Below, piece after piece: positions 41,666 through 51,573 of a stretch of DNA of 64,000 nucleotides. The position numbers and the translations under genes were made by a program. Source of the DNA: Chloroflexota bacterium (GTDB lineage Bacteria; Chloroflexota; Anaerolineae; Anaerolineales; UBA4823). A model generated the notes under the pieces. That model was not told where the DNA came from. It ran no database searches and was given only the letters and a program-made list of their open reading frames with translations. Every line of letters begins with the position of its first letter. Within the stretch, counting starts at the first letter, position 1. The stretch spans positions 1 to 64,000 of the forward strand of contig JAKOUW010000136.1 in assembly GCA_029782365.1 (NCBI GenBank), given 5' to 3'.

Positions 41666-42307
41666 CTATGTGAACTCATAACCAGCGTCGAACAATGCTT
41701 CACCCTGGGCGCCTTCCAGGGTGCTGCGAAGCTGTTGGCGTCCGTAATGCAAGCGAGATTTCACCGTCCCCAATGGAATCTCCAGGACTTCTGCAATTTC
41801 TGAGAGAGACAAGTCATTAATGTAATACATCACCACGACCATGCGCGTGGGCAGAGGCAGACTCAATACCGCCTGCTGGATTTGCTGCCAGGATTCGTTC
41901 AGCTCAATTTGTTGGGAAATCGAACGACGCCCACCCACGAACCATTCGGTGAAATCCTCGATCGAACGGACGAAGCGATTGTGTCGTTTTACCCAGGTGT
42001 AAGAGAGATTAGCTGTCATTCGATATAGCCAGGGCTCCAATGGCCGTGAAGTATCTACGTGACTGGCGAAACGGTGCAGACGCAAAAAGACATCTTGCAG
42101 CAAGTCTGCTGCCGCATCCGGGTCGCCAGTGATGGCCAGCGCGGTGCGAAATACCAGGTGCTGGTAGCGGTCATAAAGTACGCCAAGAGCTTCCAGTCCA
42201 TGCTGCTGAAGTTGGTGGATCAGTTCTGCATCGTCTAGAGTATGCAAGGTGTTTCTCTTCTCATTTATTATACCAATGAGGTTGATTAAAGGTTCAGTTT
42301 GATTCAT
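41666..42307 (-). CDS. ECF-type RNA polymerase sigma factor
   Basis: About 213 aa from ATG 42307; a later TTG (in LHTLDDAEL) with GAGAAG upstream is also possible. Region 2 is seen in YDRYQHLVFRTALAITGDPD and LLQDVFLRLHRF, region 4 in LSLSEIAEVLEIPLGTVKSR. It directs RNA polymerase to a specific promoter set, possibly including its downstream genes. The start lies inside the end of rsgA (14-nt overlap), so it belongs to the maf-PBP-rsgA unit. Confidence 0.85.
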   Translation of the reverse strand: MNQTEPLINLIGIINEKRNTLHTLDDAELIHQLQQHGLEALGVLYDRYQHLVFRTALAITGDPDAAADLLQDVFLRLHRFASHVDTSRPLEPWLYRMTANLSYTWVKRHNRFVRSIEDFTEWFVGGRRSISQQIELNESWQQIQQAVLSLPLPTRMVVVMYYINDLSLSEIAEVLEIPLGTVKSRLHYGRQQLRSTLEGAQGEALFDAGYEFT

Positions 42308-43208
42308 CCACTTTGCCGAAACGCATTCGTACATAGGAATGATAGCGGCGAGCAGCGATGCGCCCCTCGTCCACTGCGCGGCGCACAGCGCAGCCAGGTT
42401 CGTGGATGTGGGTGCAGTCGCTAAACGCACAATTGGCGACGCGATCCCGAATTTCCGGAAAATACGCGTCCAGCTCCTCCGGGGCGATATCCCACAGGGC
42501 CAGCGCTTTCAGGCCGGGTGTATCAGCGATATAGCCCCCATCAACCAGCGGGAAAAGCTGGCGCACCACGGTTGTGTGCTGACCTTTGCCGGTCACCCGG
42601 CTGACTGCGCGCACCGCCAGGCCCAGGCCTGGCTGAATGGCGTTCAACAGGCTGGATTTGCCCGCCCCCGATGGGCCAGCCAGCACCGAGATTTTCCCAA
42701 CCAGGCGCTGACTCAACGCTGCCAGGCCAAGGTTCTGCCTGACCGAAACGTAGATGAGCGGGTAGCCAATGGCCTGATATGCGCCGAACAGCTCCTCGGC
42801 CTGCGCCGGGCTGACCAGGTCGGCTTTGTTGGCCACAATCAGCGCCGGGATCGCCTGCCTCTCGGCGATCACCAGGAAACGGTCGAGCATCCCCAGGTGA
42901 GGTGCGGGCGCCGCGCAGGCATAAACGAAGACCGCCTGGTCAGGGTTGGCAACGATGATCTGCTCATACAGGCCGTGCGGGGTGGGATCCAGGCGCGATA
43001 GCTGGCGAGCGCGCGGCTCGATCTGCACGATCTGGCCCTTGCCGGGCGTGTCCGGTTCGACCAACACGCGGTCGCCGACTGCCACCAGGTCGGCCTGGCG
43101 CGGGCCTTGCTTGAAGCGGCCTGGCAAGTGGCAGACCAGGATTTCCTGGGCGGTCTGCACGGTATAAAAACCGGACTGCGAACGGATGATCAGGCCAGCC
43201 AGGGTCAT
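42294..43208 (-). CDS. rsgA: Ribosome small-subunit GTPase A
   Basis: 304 aa. OB-fold at the N-terminus, then a circularly permuted GTPase as normal for the family: NKADL (G4) at ~143 precedes GPSGAGKSSL (G1) and DTPG (G3). The C-terminal zinc finger is CAFSDCTHIHEPGC. RsgA helps 30S maturation. Its start is 1 nt after the PBP stop. Confidence 0.93.
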   Translation of the reverse strand: MTLAGLIIRSQSGFYTVQTAQEILVCHLPGRFKQGPRQADLVAVGDRVLVEPDTPGKGQIVQIEPRARQLSRLDPTPHGLYEQIIVANPDQAVFVYACAAPAPHLGMLDRFLVIAERQAIPALIVANKADLVSPAQAEELFGAYQAIGYPLIYVSVRQNLGLAALSQRLVGKISVLAGPSGAGKSSLLNAIQPGLGLAVRAVSRVTGKGQHTTVVRQLFPLVDGGYIADTPGLKALALWDIAPEELDAYFPEIRDRVANCAFSDCTHIHEPGCAVRRAVDEGRIAARRYHSYVRMRFGKVDESN

Positions 43209-43209
43209 A

Positions 43210-45456
43210 TCAGGGCGAAGGGGTCGTTTCGACGGCTGGGGTATCGGTCACCAGCGGCGCTGGCGTGGGTACGACGCCAATCGACGATTCCCAGGGATAG
43301 CGGGTGACCGGCCGGCCCAGGTAATAAATTTCCAGGATGCGTTTGAAAATCGGAGCGGCAATTTCTGAACCTTCGCCGGCATATTCAGCCAACACCACCA
43401 CCGCGATGTCGGGCTTATTTTCGCGCCCGGCGTCGGTATAACCGGCAAACCAGGCGTGAGGCACTCCGCGGTCGGTTTCGGCGGTGCCAGTCTTGCCATA
43501 CACCGGTATATTGTTGTTCGTGCTGAAGCCGTTCAAGACAAAATAGGCGGTGCCCTTGGGATTCTTGACCACCGAGAGCATCGCTCCCTGGATCGCCGCC
43601 AGCACCGAATCGCTGACCGGCAGGCGAGAGCGCAGGGTCGGGGTAAAGACGTAGGTCGGCAGCCCGTCCACGGGAGCGATCTTTTCCACCACGCTCGGTT
43701 TGAATAATTTTCCGCCGTTGCCTACTGCGGCGATGAAATCGGCTACCTGCAGGGGAGTAACCAGGGTGGTGCCCTGGCCGATGGCGGAGTTGGTGGCCTC
43801 CACCTTCCCCGCCGGCACTGGAATATTGCCCGGCTGGTCGCTCAGCTCAAAGCCGGTCGAGCTGCCCAGGCCAAAGCCTTTGGCCATGTCGGATATGGCG
43901 GTGACCATGCCCCGGTTGTACAAATCCAGGCCGATATGCCAGAACCAGGGGTTGCACGAACGCATCAGGCCCTGCGGCAGGGTTAACAAACCGCTGGCCT
44001 GTGTGCGGCCATCCTGCTGAAAATGCGTCCAGGTCCAGTCATAGAGTGTGACGCCTTGCAGTTCATCGAATGTATAACGGCAGAGATAATCGTCCGTGGT
44101 TTTATACACTTTGCTCTGCAGCGCAGCCGCCATGGTGATGATCTTGAACACCGAGCCCAATGGATACTGCCCCTGGGTGGCCCGGTTGAGCAGAGGCAGC
44201 GTGGTCGGATCGAACAGATCGTTGATCAGATCCTTGCGGTTGTAATTTTGGGGCTCAAACAGGTTAGGGTTAAAGCCCGGGGAGGAGGCCATCGCCAGCA
44301 CACGCCCGGTATCGCGCTCCAGCACCACGATAGCCCCGCGATATTTGCTCATCGCTGCCTGCGCTCCTTCTTGAAGATCACGGTCGAGAGTCGTGTAAAT
44401 GGCCTCGGCCGGCTGCGGTTCGGTCTCCGCCAGGCGCGTGATGATACTGCCATCCGCGCTCAACAGGTAAAGCACACCACCGCGTTTACCTGCCAGGTAC
44501 TGCTCGCCCCAGGCCTCCAGGCCTTTTTGCCCGACGCGGTCTGCGTTCACATTATAGCCCAGGCGCTTGTATTCATCGGCCTGTTCGGCCTGGATGACGC
44601 TGACGTAACCCACGACATGCGGCGCAATTCCCTCGTCAAAGTAATAACGGCCGCGGAACGGGCTCAGGATTACGCCCGAATAGCTGGTCAGGGCAGCTTC
44701 ACGCGGCGCCAGGTCATCCACGGAGACATCGCCCACCGGCAGATACAATTCCAGGTTGCGCCAGGCTTCGATCTTTGGCGCCAGGGTTTCAGGGCGCACA
44801 CCCGTCAGGCGGAAAAGCTCGTTCAGCAGAGCATTTTCCGTGTCTGGATCAACCTTGCCGGTGTTCAAACCAATCGCCACAGCGTCGCTCTGCGCCACCA
44901 GGGCGTGGCCGTTGCGGTCATAAATGTTGGCCCGTGAAGGGGTATTCACGTCCATGCGCAAGTAATTGCCGTTGCGCAGTTCTGGCATCAACAGGCCTTC
45001 ATCCCATTGAATACGCCAGGTACCGTTTTCGATCGTCATGTTCATCGTTGTCTGGCGCGCCAGATCGCCCACCAGCACGCTGTGCAGGGTGACCCGGTAA
45101 GCCACCTGGGCGGTGGTGGCATTGCTGATGAAATACGACAGCACCTCGTATTCCCAGTTCTTCAAGGCGGCCTCGATCGCCACGCCCGTGTAGAATTTTT
45201 GGAACTTTTCTTGCGAAATCGCTTCCTGGCTGAGCGAGGTGAGCATTCCATACATGGAGGGATAATCCTCGCGCACCCAGGCATCCAGGTAAGCCCTGGC
45301 CGCCGGTGTAGGGTCTGGGGCAGGCGTGGTGCCGATTTGAGGTTCGCCCAGTGTGGGCGTCATGGTGGGGGCATTGGTTGGGGTCGGTTGAGGCGTCAGA
45401 GGCGCGCAGGCGGTGAACAGCAAGACCAGAAAAAAAAGTTTCCAACGGAATTTCAT
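43210..45456 (-). CDS. Class B penicillin-binding protein (transpeptidase lipoprotein)
   Basis: 748 aa, GGAG upstream. Lipobox ends at Cys17 (LFTAC). Residues ~52-160 form an NTF2-like domain as in MecA/PBP3-type enzymes, 170-350 the dimerisation domain, and 360-720 the transpeptidase with S435-x-x-K438 (PLGSVFKI), S500-C-N and K655-T-G. It cross-links peptidoglycan outside the membrane. A Pro/Thr tail follows. Overlaps maf by 4 nt. Confidence 0.9.
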   Translation of the reverse strand: MKFRWKLFFLVLLFTACAPLTPQPTPTNAPTMTPTLGEPQIGTTPAPDPTPAARAYLDAWVREDYPSMYGMLTSLSQEAISQEKFQKFYTGVAIEAALKNWEYEVLSYFISNATTAQVAYRVTLHSVLVGDLARQTTMNMTIENGTWRIQWDEGLLMPELRNGNYLRMDVNTPSRANIYDRNGHALVAQSDAVAIGLNTGKVDPDTENALLNELFRLTGVRPETLAPKIEAWRNLELYLPVGDVSVDDLAPREAALTSYSGVILSPFRGRYYFDEGIAPHVVGYVSVIQAEQADEYKRLGYNVNADRVGQKGLEAWGEQYLAGKRGGVLYLLSADGSIITRLAETEPQPAEAIYTTLDRDLQEGAQAAMSKYRGAIVVLERDTGRVLAMASSPGFNPNLFEPQNYNRKDLINDLFDPTTLPLLNRATQGQYPLGSVFKIITMAAALQSKVYKTTDDYLCRYTFDELQGVTLYDWTWTHFQQDGRTQASGLLTLPQGLMRSCNPWFWHIGLDLYNRGMVTAISDMAKGFGLGSSTGFELSDQPGNIPVPAGKVEATNSAIGQGTTLVTPLQVADFIAAVGNGGKLFKPSVVEKIAPVDGLPTYVFTPTLRSRLPVSDSVLAAIQGAMLSVVKNPKGTAYFVLNGFSTNNNIPVYGKTGTAETDRGVPHAWFAGYTDAGRENKPDIAVVVLAEYAGEGSEIAAPIFKRILEIYYLGRPVTRYPWESSIGVVPTPAPLVTDTPAVETTPSP

Positions 45457-46145
45457 GATTTCTCCAAAGAAGGTGAGGAGCGAGCATCGATCTCACCCAA
45501 AATCTGGCCGAAGACGGGGCAGGAATAGTCCAGCGCAGCCTGGCAGGCCGGCGGGATAGGCCCTGCCGGGTAAATACCCGCCTGCCTGAGCAGGCGGGTC
45601 AGGTGACACAGGGGCAGGCCCATCACATTGGCATAACAGCCGGCCAGTTCTGTCACTGGGTGAAAGTCGTGGTTTTGGATGGCGTACGCCCCAGCTTTGT
45701 CAAACGGGTCACGACTGGCAATATAGGCGGCAATTTCTTCATCAATATAGTCACGCATGGGAACATCCGTTTCACACACATCCACTAATTCCATCCCATC
45801 GTGAGGGCGCAGCACAGCAACCGCCGTGTAGACCTGGTGCACGCGGCCGCGCAGCTGGCGCAGCATACGCCAGGCATCCGGTTCGTTAACCGGCTTGCCC
45901 AAAATTTCAACGCCGTCGGCCACCGTGGTGTCGGCGGCTACCACCAGATCGGCAGTAGAAACAGCACGCATAGCAGACTGGGCCTTACTGAGCGCCAGGC
46001 GGGCGACATAGCGGCGCGGCTCTTCGCCTGAAAAGGGAGTTTCATCTATGTCAGCCGGCGCCACGCGGAAACTCCAGCCCCCCAAGGCAATGAGCTGGCG
46101 GCGGCGAGGCGAATTGGATGCCAAAATCAACAAGGGTTGTGCCAT
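45453..46145 (-). CDS. maf: Maf-like nucleotide pyrophosphatase
   Basis: 230 aa. N-terminal LILASNSPRRRQLIALGG is the signature; DLVVAADTTV holds the catalytic Asp and EEIAAYIASRDPFDKAGAYA is conserved. Maf proteins hydrolyse non-canonical or canonical nucleoside triphosphates; specificity cannot be read here. The C-terminus is ~30 residues longer than usual. No Shine-Dalgarno; TATAAT ends 8 nt before the ATG. Confidence 0.9.
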   Translation of the reverse strand: MAQPLLILASNSPRRRQLIALGGWSFRVAPADIDETPFSGEEPRRYVARLALSKAQSAMRAVSTADLVVAADTTVADGVEILGKPVNEPDAWRMLRQLRGRVHQVYTAVAVLRPHDGMELVDVCETDVPMRDYIDEEIAAYIASRDPFDKAGAYAIQNHDFHPVTELAGCYANVMGLPLCHLTRLLRQAGIYPAGPIPPACQAALDYSCPVFGQILGEIDARSSPSLEKS

Positions 46146-46153
46146 CAGGAGGT

Positions 46154-46182
46154 ATTATAACTTCATTGAAAAGAAGTATAAT
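46154..46182. promoter_or_regulatory. Divergent promoters of maf and xpt
   Basis: A perfect TATAAT on the minus strand (46154-46159) serves maf, and a perfect TATAAT on the plus strand (46177-46182) serves xpt, 17 nt apart, so the two polymerases would compete. Confidence 0.5.
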
Positions 46183-46236
46183 CGATCAACCGTCCAGACA
46201 AGTTGTCTCGAGCGGCGGAAATCCGGAGGTAAAGCA

Positions 46237-46815
46237 ATGCATGTGCTTAGGGAAATGATATTGAAGTACGGGAAGAACCTGGGCAATGGTATATTAAAAG
46301 TTGACGGCTTTATCAATCACCAGGTAGACCCAGCGCTAATGGATGCCTGCGGGCGCGAATTTGCTCGCCGATTCAAAGACCTGGGAGCAACCAAAATATT
46401 GACCGCCGAAATTTCTGGTATTGCGCCAGCGTTGACCACCGGCATTCATCTCGGCCTGCCCATTGTTTACGCTCGCAAGCAAAAACCGATTACCATGCCT
46501 GACCAGGTTTTCCTGACGCTCAGCCCATCTCACACGAAGGGCCGGATGGTTGAATTGATTGTCTCTCCAGAATACCTGAAAGCCGGGGAAAAAGTGTTGA
46601 TCATCGATGACTTCCTGGCCTCGGGAGCAACAATCATGGGCCTGGTGCGTTTGGCCGAGACAGCCGGTTCGCAAATTGTCGGAGTTGGAGCGGTTATCGA
46701 AAAAGGCTTCGAAGGCGGGCGAGAGGCTTTAAAGCAGTTGAACGTACCGGTGGAGACGCTGATTTGTATTTCTTCCATGGATAACGGGCAGATTGAATTC
46801 CAGGAAGAAGCATGA
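46237..46815 (+). CDS. xpt: Xanthine phosphoribosyltransferase
   Basis: 192 aa from ATG 46237 with GGAGGT 6 nt upstream. Close to the Xpt family in length and motifs: [20 protein letters not shown] near the N-terminus and the PRPP loop [13 protein letters not shown]. It converts xanthine and PRPP to XMP, which the next gene aminates to GMP; the two overlap by 4 nt. No purine riboswitch is visible in the leader. Confidence 0.92.
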   Translation: MHVLREMILKYGKNLGNGILKVDGFINHQVDPALMDACGREFARRFKDLGATKILTAEISGIAPALTTGIHLGLPIVYARKQKPITMPDQVFLTLSPSHTKGRMVELIVSPEYLKAGEKVLIIDDFLASGATIMGLVRLAETAGSQIVGVGAVIEKGFEGGREALKQLNVPVETLICISSMDNGQIEFQEEA

Positions 46816-48368
46816 CAGACAGCATCGCCGTTCTCGATTTTGGCTCACAGTACACACAGCTCATTGCCCGAAGAGTGCGCGAAGCGCAGGTTTACTGCGA
46901 ACTGTTCCCCTGGAATACCCCCGCAGATCAAGCGCTGGCGCTCAAGCCAAAAGGGTTTATCTTATCGGGCGGCCCGGCCTCAGTCTATGAAAGCGGCGCC
47001 CCTCAGGCTCCCCGCTATGTCTTTGAGAGTAAGCTGCCAGTGCTGGGCATCTGCTACGGCATGCAGGCCATGACGCACGCCCTGGGCGGCAAAGTGGCTC
47101 CTTCGCACGAGCGCGAATTTGGTCCCGCTGTATTAGAAACAGTGCAAACCAATCCATTGGTGCCGGATGGCAGCCGCCAGGTATGGATGTCTCACGGCGA
47201 CCGCATCGAACGCGCCCCCGATGGTTTTGTCCCGCTGGCGGTCAGCGGCAATTCGCCAGTAGCCGCCATGGGCGACCTCAGCCGGGGTTACTACGGGGTG
47301 CAGTTCCACCCCGAGGTGCGCCACACCGCCGGTGGCAGCGAGATCTTGCGCCGCTTTGTGATCGACATCTGCGGGGCCCGGCCAGATTGGACGCCCGCTT
47401 CAATCATCGCCGCCAGCGTGGAGAAGATTCGCCAGCAGGTGGGTCAGCGGCGAGTATTATCAGCGGTCAGTGGCGGGGTTGATTCCAGCGTGGCAACAGC
47501 GCTGGTGCAGCGGGCGGTCGGCGAACAGCTTTCGGCGGTTTTCGTCGATCACGGCATGCTGCGCCAGGGGGAAGCCAGCCAGGTGATTGAAGTTTTTCAA
47601 AACAACCTCGGTGTTCACTTGAACGCAGTCAACGCGGTTGAGGAATTTTTGGAAGCCCTGCGGGGCGTGACAGATCCAGAATTGAAAAGGCGCATTATCG
47701 GCGAAAAATTCATTCGCACCTTCGAAGTGCAGGCGCGCCACCTGGGGATGCCGGATCTCCTGGTGCAGGGCACGATCTATCCAGATGTGGTCGAATCCAG
47801 CGCGCCAGATCGCGCCCAGGCCGCCCGTATCAAAACACATCACAACGTGGGTGGACTGCCGGAGGATATGCATTTTGAGCTGATCGAGCCGCTGCGTTAT
47901 TTATTCAAAGATGAAGTGCGGGCAGTTGGCGAAGCGTTGGGACTGCCAGCCGACCTGGTTTGGCGGCAGCCTTTCCCCGGCCCAGGCCTGGCAGTGCGCT
48001 GCCTGGGTGAGATTACCTGGGAGCGGTTGGAGCGCCTGCGCGCTGCGGATGCCATTCTGACATGTGAACTGGACAGCGCCGGACTGCTGCGCCTGCGCGC
48101 AGGGGATGAAACCTCCGGCACTTCACAGGCTTTCGCGGTGTTACTGCCTGTGCGCTCGGTGGGCGTGATGGGCGACAACCGCACCTACCAGGAAGTAATT
48201 GCCTTGCGAGCTGTGACGACGGAAGATTTTATGACCGCCGATTGGGCGCGCTTGCCGTATGATCTGCTGGCGCGTGTAGCCAACCGCATCGTCAACGAGG
48301 TTAAAGGGGTTAACCGGGTGGTATACGATATCACCAGCAAACCGCCTGCAACAATCGAATGGGAATAA
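46812..48368 (+). CDS. guaA: GMP synthase (glutamine-hydrolysing)
   Basis: 518 aa. Class I amidotransferase domain (1-190) with catalytic Cys in GICYGMQAM and the HPE motif in VQFHPEV; ATP pyrophosphatase P-loop SGGVDSSV at ~218; C-terminal dimerisation domain with [10 protein letters not shown] and [15 protein letters not shown]. Makes GMP from XMP. Confidence 0.97.
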   Translation: MTDSIAVLDFGSQYTQLIARRVREAQVYCELFPWNTPADQALALKPKGFILSGGPASVYESGAPQAPRYVFESKLPVLGICYGMQAMTHALGGKVAPSHEREFGPAVLETVQTNPLVPDGSRQVWMSHGDRIERAPDGFVPLAVSGNSPVAAMGDLSRGYYGVQFHPEVRHTAGGSEILRRFVIDICGARPDWTPASIIAASVEKIRQQVGQRRVLSAVSGGVDSSVATALVQRAVGEQLSAVFVDHGMLRQGEASQVIEVFQNNLGVHLNAVNAVEEFLEALRGVTDPELKRRIIGEKFIRTFEVQARHLGMPDLLVQGTIYPDVVESSAPDRAQAARIKTHHNVGGLPEDMHFELIEPLRYLFKDEVRAVGEALGLPADLVWRQPFPGPGLAVRCLGEITWERLERLRAADAILTCELDSAGLLRLRAGDETSGTSQAFAVLLPVRSVGVMGDNRTYQEVIALRAVTTEDFMTADWARLPYDLLARVANRIVNEVKGVNRVVYDITSKPPATIEWE

Positions 48369-48392
48369 ATAGATATAACCCGGTTTTTTCGT

Positions 48393-48398
48393 TATAAT
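48393..48398 (+). promoter_or_regulatory. -10 element 6 nt before the VWA/FHA gene
   Basis: Perfect TATAAT, then TCGCTT, then ATG 48405; no Shine-Dalgarno sequence. Suggests a leaderless transcript. Confidence 0.5.
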
Positions 48399-48404
48399 TC
48401 GCTT

Positions 48405-50402
48405 ATGCAATTGCACTACCGCAGGCCTGGATGGATCTGGCTTGGTTTGAGCATCGGGATAGGGGTGCTTTTGGCCGCGGGCTGTCTGTGGGGTGCTGCA
48501 AACGCCCAGACCGGCGAAAAAGCAATTTTTTCTGGTCTGAATACTAGTGGTTTTCCCCGACTGCAGGCTTCGCTGGCGGTGTACGATGAGGCGAGTAATT
48601 TCATTCTCGATCTAAAGCCTGAAAATATCGCGATCGTCGGGGGCGGACAGCGTATCACGCCGGTCAGCCTGGCTTACAGCCGCCCTGGAGTGGTGTTGGT
48701 GACAGCCCTCAGTTTGGGGCCAGCCATGGGCGTGCGCGATGGGCAGGGAATGACACGCTTAGACTACCTTAAAGCGGCCCTCCAGCTCAGTGAAAGCAGT
48801 TATATCACCAACACAGTGGATGATTTTAGCCTGCTGATTGCCAATGGGCCAGAGGTAACGCACCTATCTTCTCACCAGGATTGGCTGAATGCGTTGATCA
48901 ATTTCACGCCGGATAATTTACGCTCCGCCACTCCAGACCTGGCAATCCTGGGGAGAGCCCTTTCGATTATCAATGATCCCGCACCCCGCCCTGGAATGGG
49001 AAAGGTTGTACTGTTCATTACAGCGCCTCAACCAATCAGCAATGCCCAGGGTCTGCTGAGCATTGCCAACACTGCCCGACAGCAAGGGGTGCACATATTT
49101 GTCTGGCAGGTTTCTTCTTTTGCTGACTCGGTCTCCATGGATGCCGATCCACTGCGGCAATTGGCGGAGCAAACCGGGGGCGCATTTGTGAACTTCGACC
49201 AACCCGCGGCCTTGCCAGCAGTCAATGATTATCTCGAACCATTGCGCAGTGTTTACCAAGTGGAATTCACCACTACACTTACCACGAACGGCATCTATAC
49301 TGTCAGCGCAGAAGTTCAATTAAATAATAAAACTCTGCTCAGCAATTCGTTAGAACTGCAGGTTGCTCTGAGGCCGCCAAACCCGATTTTTGTCGGCTTG
49401 CCGGTGCGAATTGAACGCTGGATTAAGTCCAACATCACGACAACCGCCCTGACCCCCAGCGATAAAAATGTCCTGGCGCCGGCCAGTCAAAACCTTGAAA
49501 TATTGGTCGAGTTTCCAGATGGACAACCCCGGCCTCTGAGAAAAGCAACCTTGTTTGTGAACGGATCGGCCGTGCAGGTGAACAGCTCACCGCCTTTCGA
49601 GCACTTTACTTGGGATCTGAATGGATTCACGGTGGACAGTCGTTGTATTCTGCACGTGGAGGTGGTTGACAGCCTGGGCATGGTGGGCAGAAGCATGGAG
49701 CTGCCTGTAGATATTCATATCGACCTGCCGAACCACAACAAATCCCAGGGACTGACCGTCACGCCGCAGATTGTGCTGGAGGTACTCTTGGGTGCGCTGG
49801 TGCTGGGCGCTCTCACTGGCCTGGGTCTGCTGTTGGCAGGGAAGCTGCAGCCGAGCCAGCTCGGCAGGATGCGCCGTCGGCGCAAACCACTCTCCAGCCC
49901 CGCCACTCTGCCTCTGACGCAAACACCCATTACTGCACCGATCAACCAGCCCGCGGCCCCGGCCAACCGGCTGCCTAATTGGATTGGCCGCTTGCAGCGC
50001 AATACCGCACCACCCAGCACACAACCCATCGCTTACCTGACGCCGTTCAGCGAAGATGACGAACAAGGTGTTCCCATCCCTATCCAGAACCTGGAGACAA
50101 CCTTCGGACGCGATGGCGAAAAAGCCAGTTGGGCGCTTGACGACCCCTGCCTGGATGATCTGCATGCCCGCCTGCGCCGGGAAGGAACCGCTTACCGCTT
50201 GCTGGACGAAGGCACAATAGCCGGCACGTGGGTCAACTATCGCGAAGTGCCGCCGGGAGGCTCCCGCCTGGAACATGGGGATATCATCCACTTCGGTAAG
50301 ATCGGTTTCCGGTTCACCTTGCGGGAAGCCAGGCAAGCGCGCAAGCCTATCATCTCCCTCTACACACCCCCTTCCAGGAGCGGCCCACATGAAACGCACT
50401 GA
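48405..50402 (+). CDS. VWA-like secreted domain, one TM, cytosolic FHA domain
   Basis: 665 aa. N-terminal signal/anchor (~9-35), a VWA-like domain (~75-290; MGKVVLFITAPQPISNAQGL, QGVHIFVWQVSS), a beta-sandwich (~300-440), a membrane helix at ~465-490 (IVLEVLLGALVLGALTGLGL), a basic/proline-rich linker and a C-terminal FHA domain (~555-650; FGRDGEKASWALDDPCLDDL, GTWVNYREVPPGG). FHA domains bind phosphothreonine, so the protein could pass phosphorylation state across the membrane or scaffold. The PP2C gene starts 14 nt before its end. Confidence 0.75.
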   Translation: MQLHYRRPGWIWLGLSIGIGVLLAAGCLWGAANAQTGEKAIFSGLNTSGFPRLQASLAVYDEASNFILDLKPENIAIVGGGQRITPVSLAYSRPGVVLVTALSLGPAMGVRDGQGMTRLDYLKAALQLSESSYITNTVDDFSLLIANGPEVTHLSSHQDWLNALINFTPDNLRSATPDLAILGRALSIINDPAPRPGMGKVVLFITAPQPISNAQGLLSIANTARQQGVHIFVWQVSSFADSVSMDADPLRQLAEQTGGAFVNFDQPAALPAVNDYLEPLRSVYQVEFTTTLTTNGIYTVSAEVQLNNKTLLSNSLELQVALRPPNPIFVGLPVRIERWIKSNITTTALTPSDKNVLAPASQNLEILVEFPDGQPRPLRKATLFVNGSAVQVNSSPPFEHFTWDLNGFTVDSRCILHVEVVDSLGMVGRSMELPVDIHIDLPNHNKSQGLTVTPQIVLEVLLGALVLGALTGLGLLLAGKLQPSQLGRMRRRRKPLSSPATLPLTQTPITAPINQPAAPANRLPNWIGRLQRNTAPPSTQPIAYLTPFSEDDEQGVPIPIQNLETTFGRDGEKASWALDDPCLDDLHARLRREGTAYRLLDEGTIAGTWVNYREVPPGGSRLEHGDIIHFGKIGFRFTLREARQARKPIISLYTPPSRSGPHETH

Positions 50403-51573
50403 TCAAAGTCACCTGCTCACCAGCGCGGTTACTGACCAGGGCAGACAGCGCAAAAATAACGAAGATCGTTATGGAATTGCTGCATTTAACACCGGCAGCG
50501 CGCCGTCATTACTAGCTATCGTTTGTGATGGCATCGGGGGGCATCTGGCTGGCGAGGTGGCGGCCGAATTGGCCGTCAACACCTTGATCCAGGTCATTTC
50601 AGAAAGCGATGCTGACCAACCGTTGGAAACGTTGAGCCTGGCAGTGAAGACCGCCAGCCAGGCAGTGCGTGTCGAAGCTCAGAAGCAGACTGAACGGCAT
50701 GGTATGGGCGCAACGTGTGTCTTGGCCTGGATCATCGGCGACCGCCTGTACACAACCTCCCAGGGCGATTCACCCCTGTTTCTGATCCGCGGCGAGAAAA
50801 TTCAACGCCTTACCACACCCCATACCTGGGTCCAAGAGGCCGTGGAAGCAGGGGCCTTATCTGTGGAAGCAGCCCGCAAACATCCGAATGCCCATGTCAT
50901 CCGCCGCTACCTGGGAGCGGCTGATCCGGTGAACCTGGATTTTCGCCTGCGCTTGAATGAAACAGAAACGAATGAACAAGCAACTGCCAATCAAGGGACG
51001 CATATCCAGCCAGGGGACATTTTGCTAATGTGCAGTGACGGCCTGACAGATATGGTGGAACCGGCGGAGATTCTGAAGATAATCCTCGAAAAAGGCAGAG
51101 AAAACGGGATCATTGCTCTGCGCGACCTGGCTAACGAACGTGGGGGCATGGACAATATTACCATCGTGATGGTCGAGGCACCCACGCTTGAGATGAGCGC
51201 TCAATTAAATGCCAAAACAGTGCGCATCCACACCCCACCAAAGCAGACCAGTGTCCTGCAGACATTGGTGAAGAATAAATATGCCTGGTTGGGATGTGGT
51301 TTGTTGGCAGTGATCTCGGTGATACTTATCGGCGGAATCGTGTTTTTAGGCGTATTTGCCGGACAATTGCGCACGAACTCCACCCCAACCGCGCCGGCGA
51401 CTGGCACTCCGCAGCCCAGCCTGACGCCTACTCGCTCCACCCCCCAGGCAGTCAGCACTGGTTCTCCCGATCTGCAAACACCCCAAAGTACACAGCTTTC
51501 ACTGCCAACAGCCACCTATACTCCCTGGCCCACTCAGCGTGGTTCCGAACGAAGGCGCCAGCCTGCAGGCTAA
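50389..51573 (+). CDS. Membrane-anchored PP2C-family protein phosphatase
   Basis: 394 aa from ATG 50389 (AGGAG upstream), overlapping the FHA gene by 14 nt. PP2C motifs: RKNNEDRY, VCDGIGGHLAGEVAAE, MGATCVLAWI, LLMCSDGLTDMV, GGMDNITIVM with all metal-binding Asp residues. A membrane helix at ~300-322 is followed by a Thr/Pro-rich external tail. It should remove phosphate from Ser/Thr, presumably from partners bound by the FHA domain next door. Confidence 0.88.
   Translation: MKRTDQSHLLTSAVTDQGRQRKNNEDRYGIAAFNTGSAPSLLAIVCDGIGGHLAGEVAAELAVNTLIQVISESDADQPLETLSLAVKTASQAVRVEAQKQTERHGMGATCVLAWIIGDRLYTTSQGDSPLFLIRGEKIQRLTTPHTWVQEAVEAGALSVEAARKHPNAHVIRRYLGAADPVNLDFRLRLNETETNEQATANQGTHIQPGDILLMCSDGLTDMVEPAEILKIILEKGRENGIIALRDLANERGGMDNITIVMVEAPTLEMSAQLNAKTVRIHTPPKQTSVLQTLVKNKYAWLGCGLLAVISVILIGGIVFLGVFAGQLRTNSTPTAPATGTPQPSLTPTRSTPQAVSTGSPDLQTPQSTQLSLPTATYTPWPTQRGSERRRQPAG

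Noticed and set aside
46183..46236. Purine riboswitch before xpt
   Set aside because: The conserved purine-aptamer core is not present; only a short AGACAA/TTGTCT hairpin is seen and the leader is too short.
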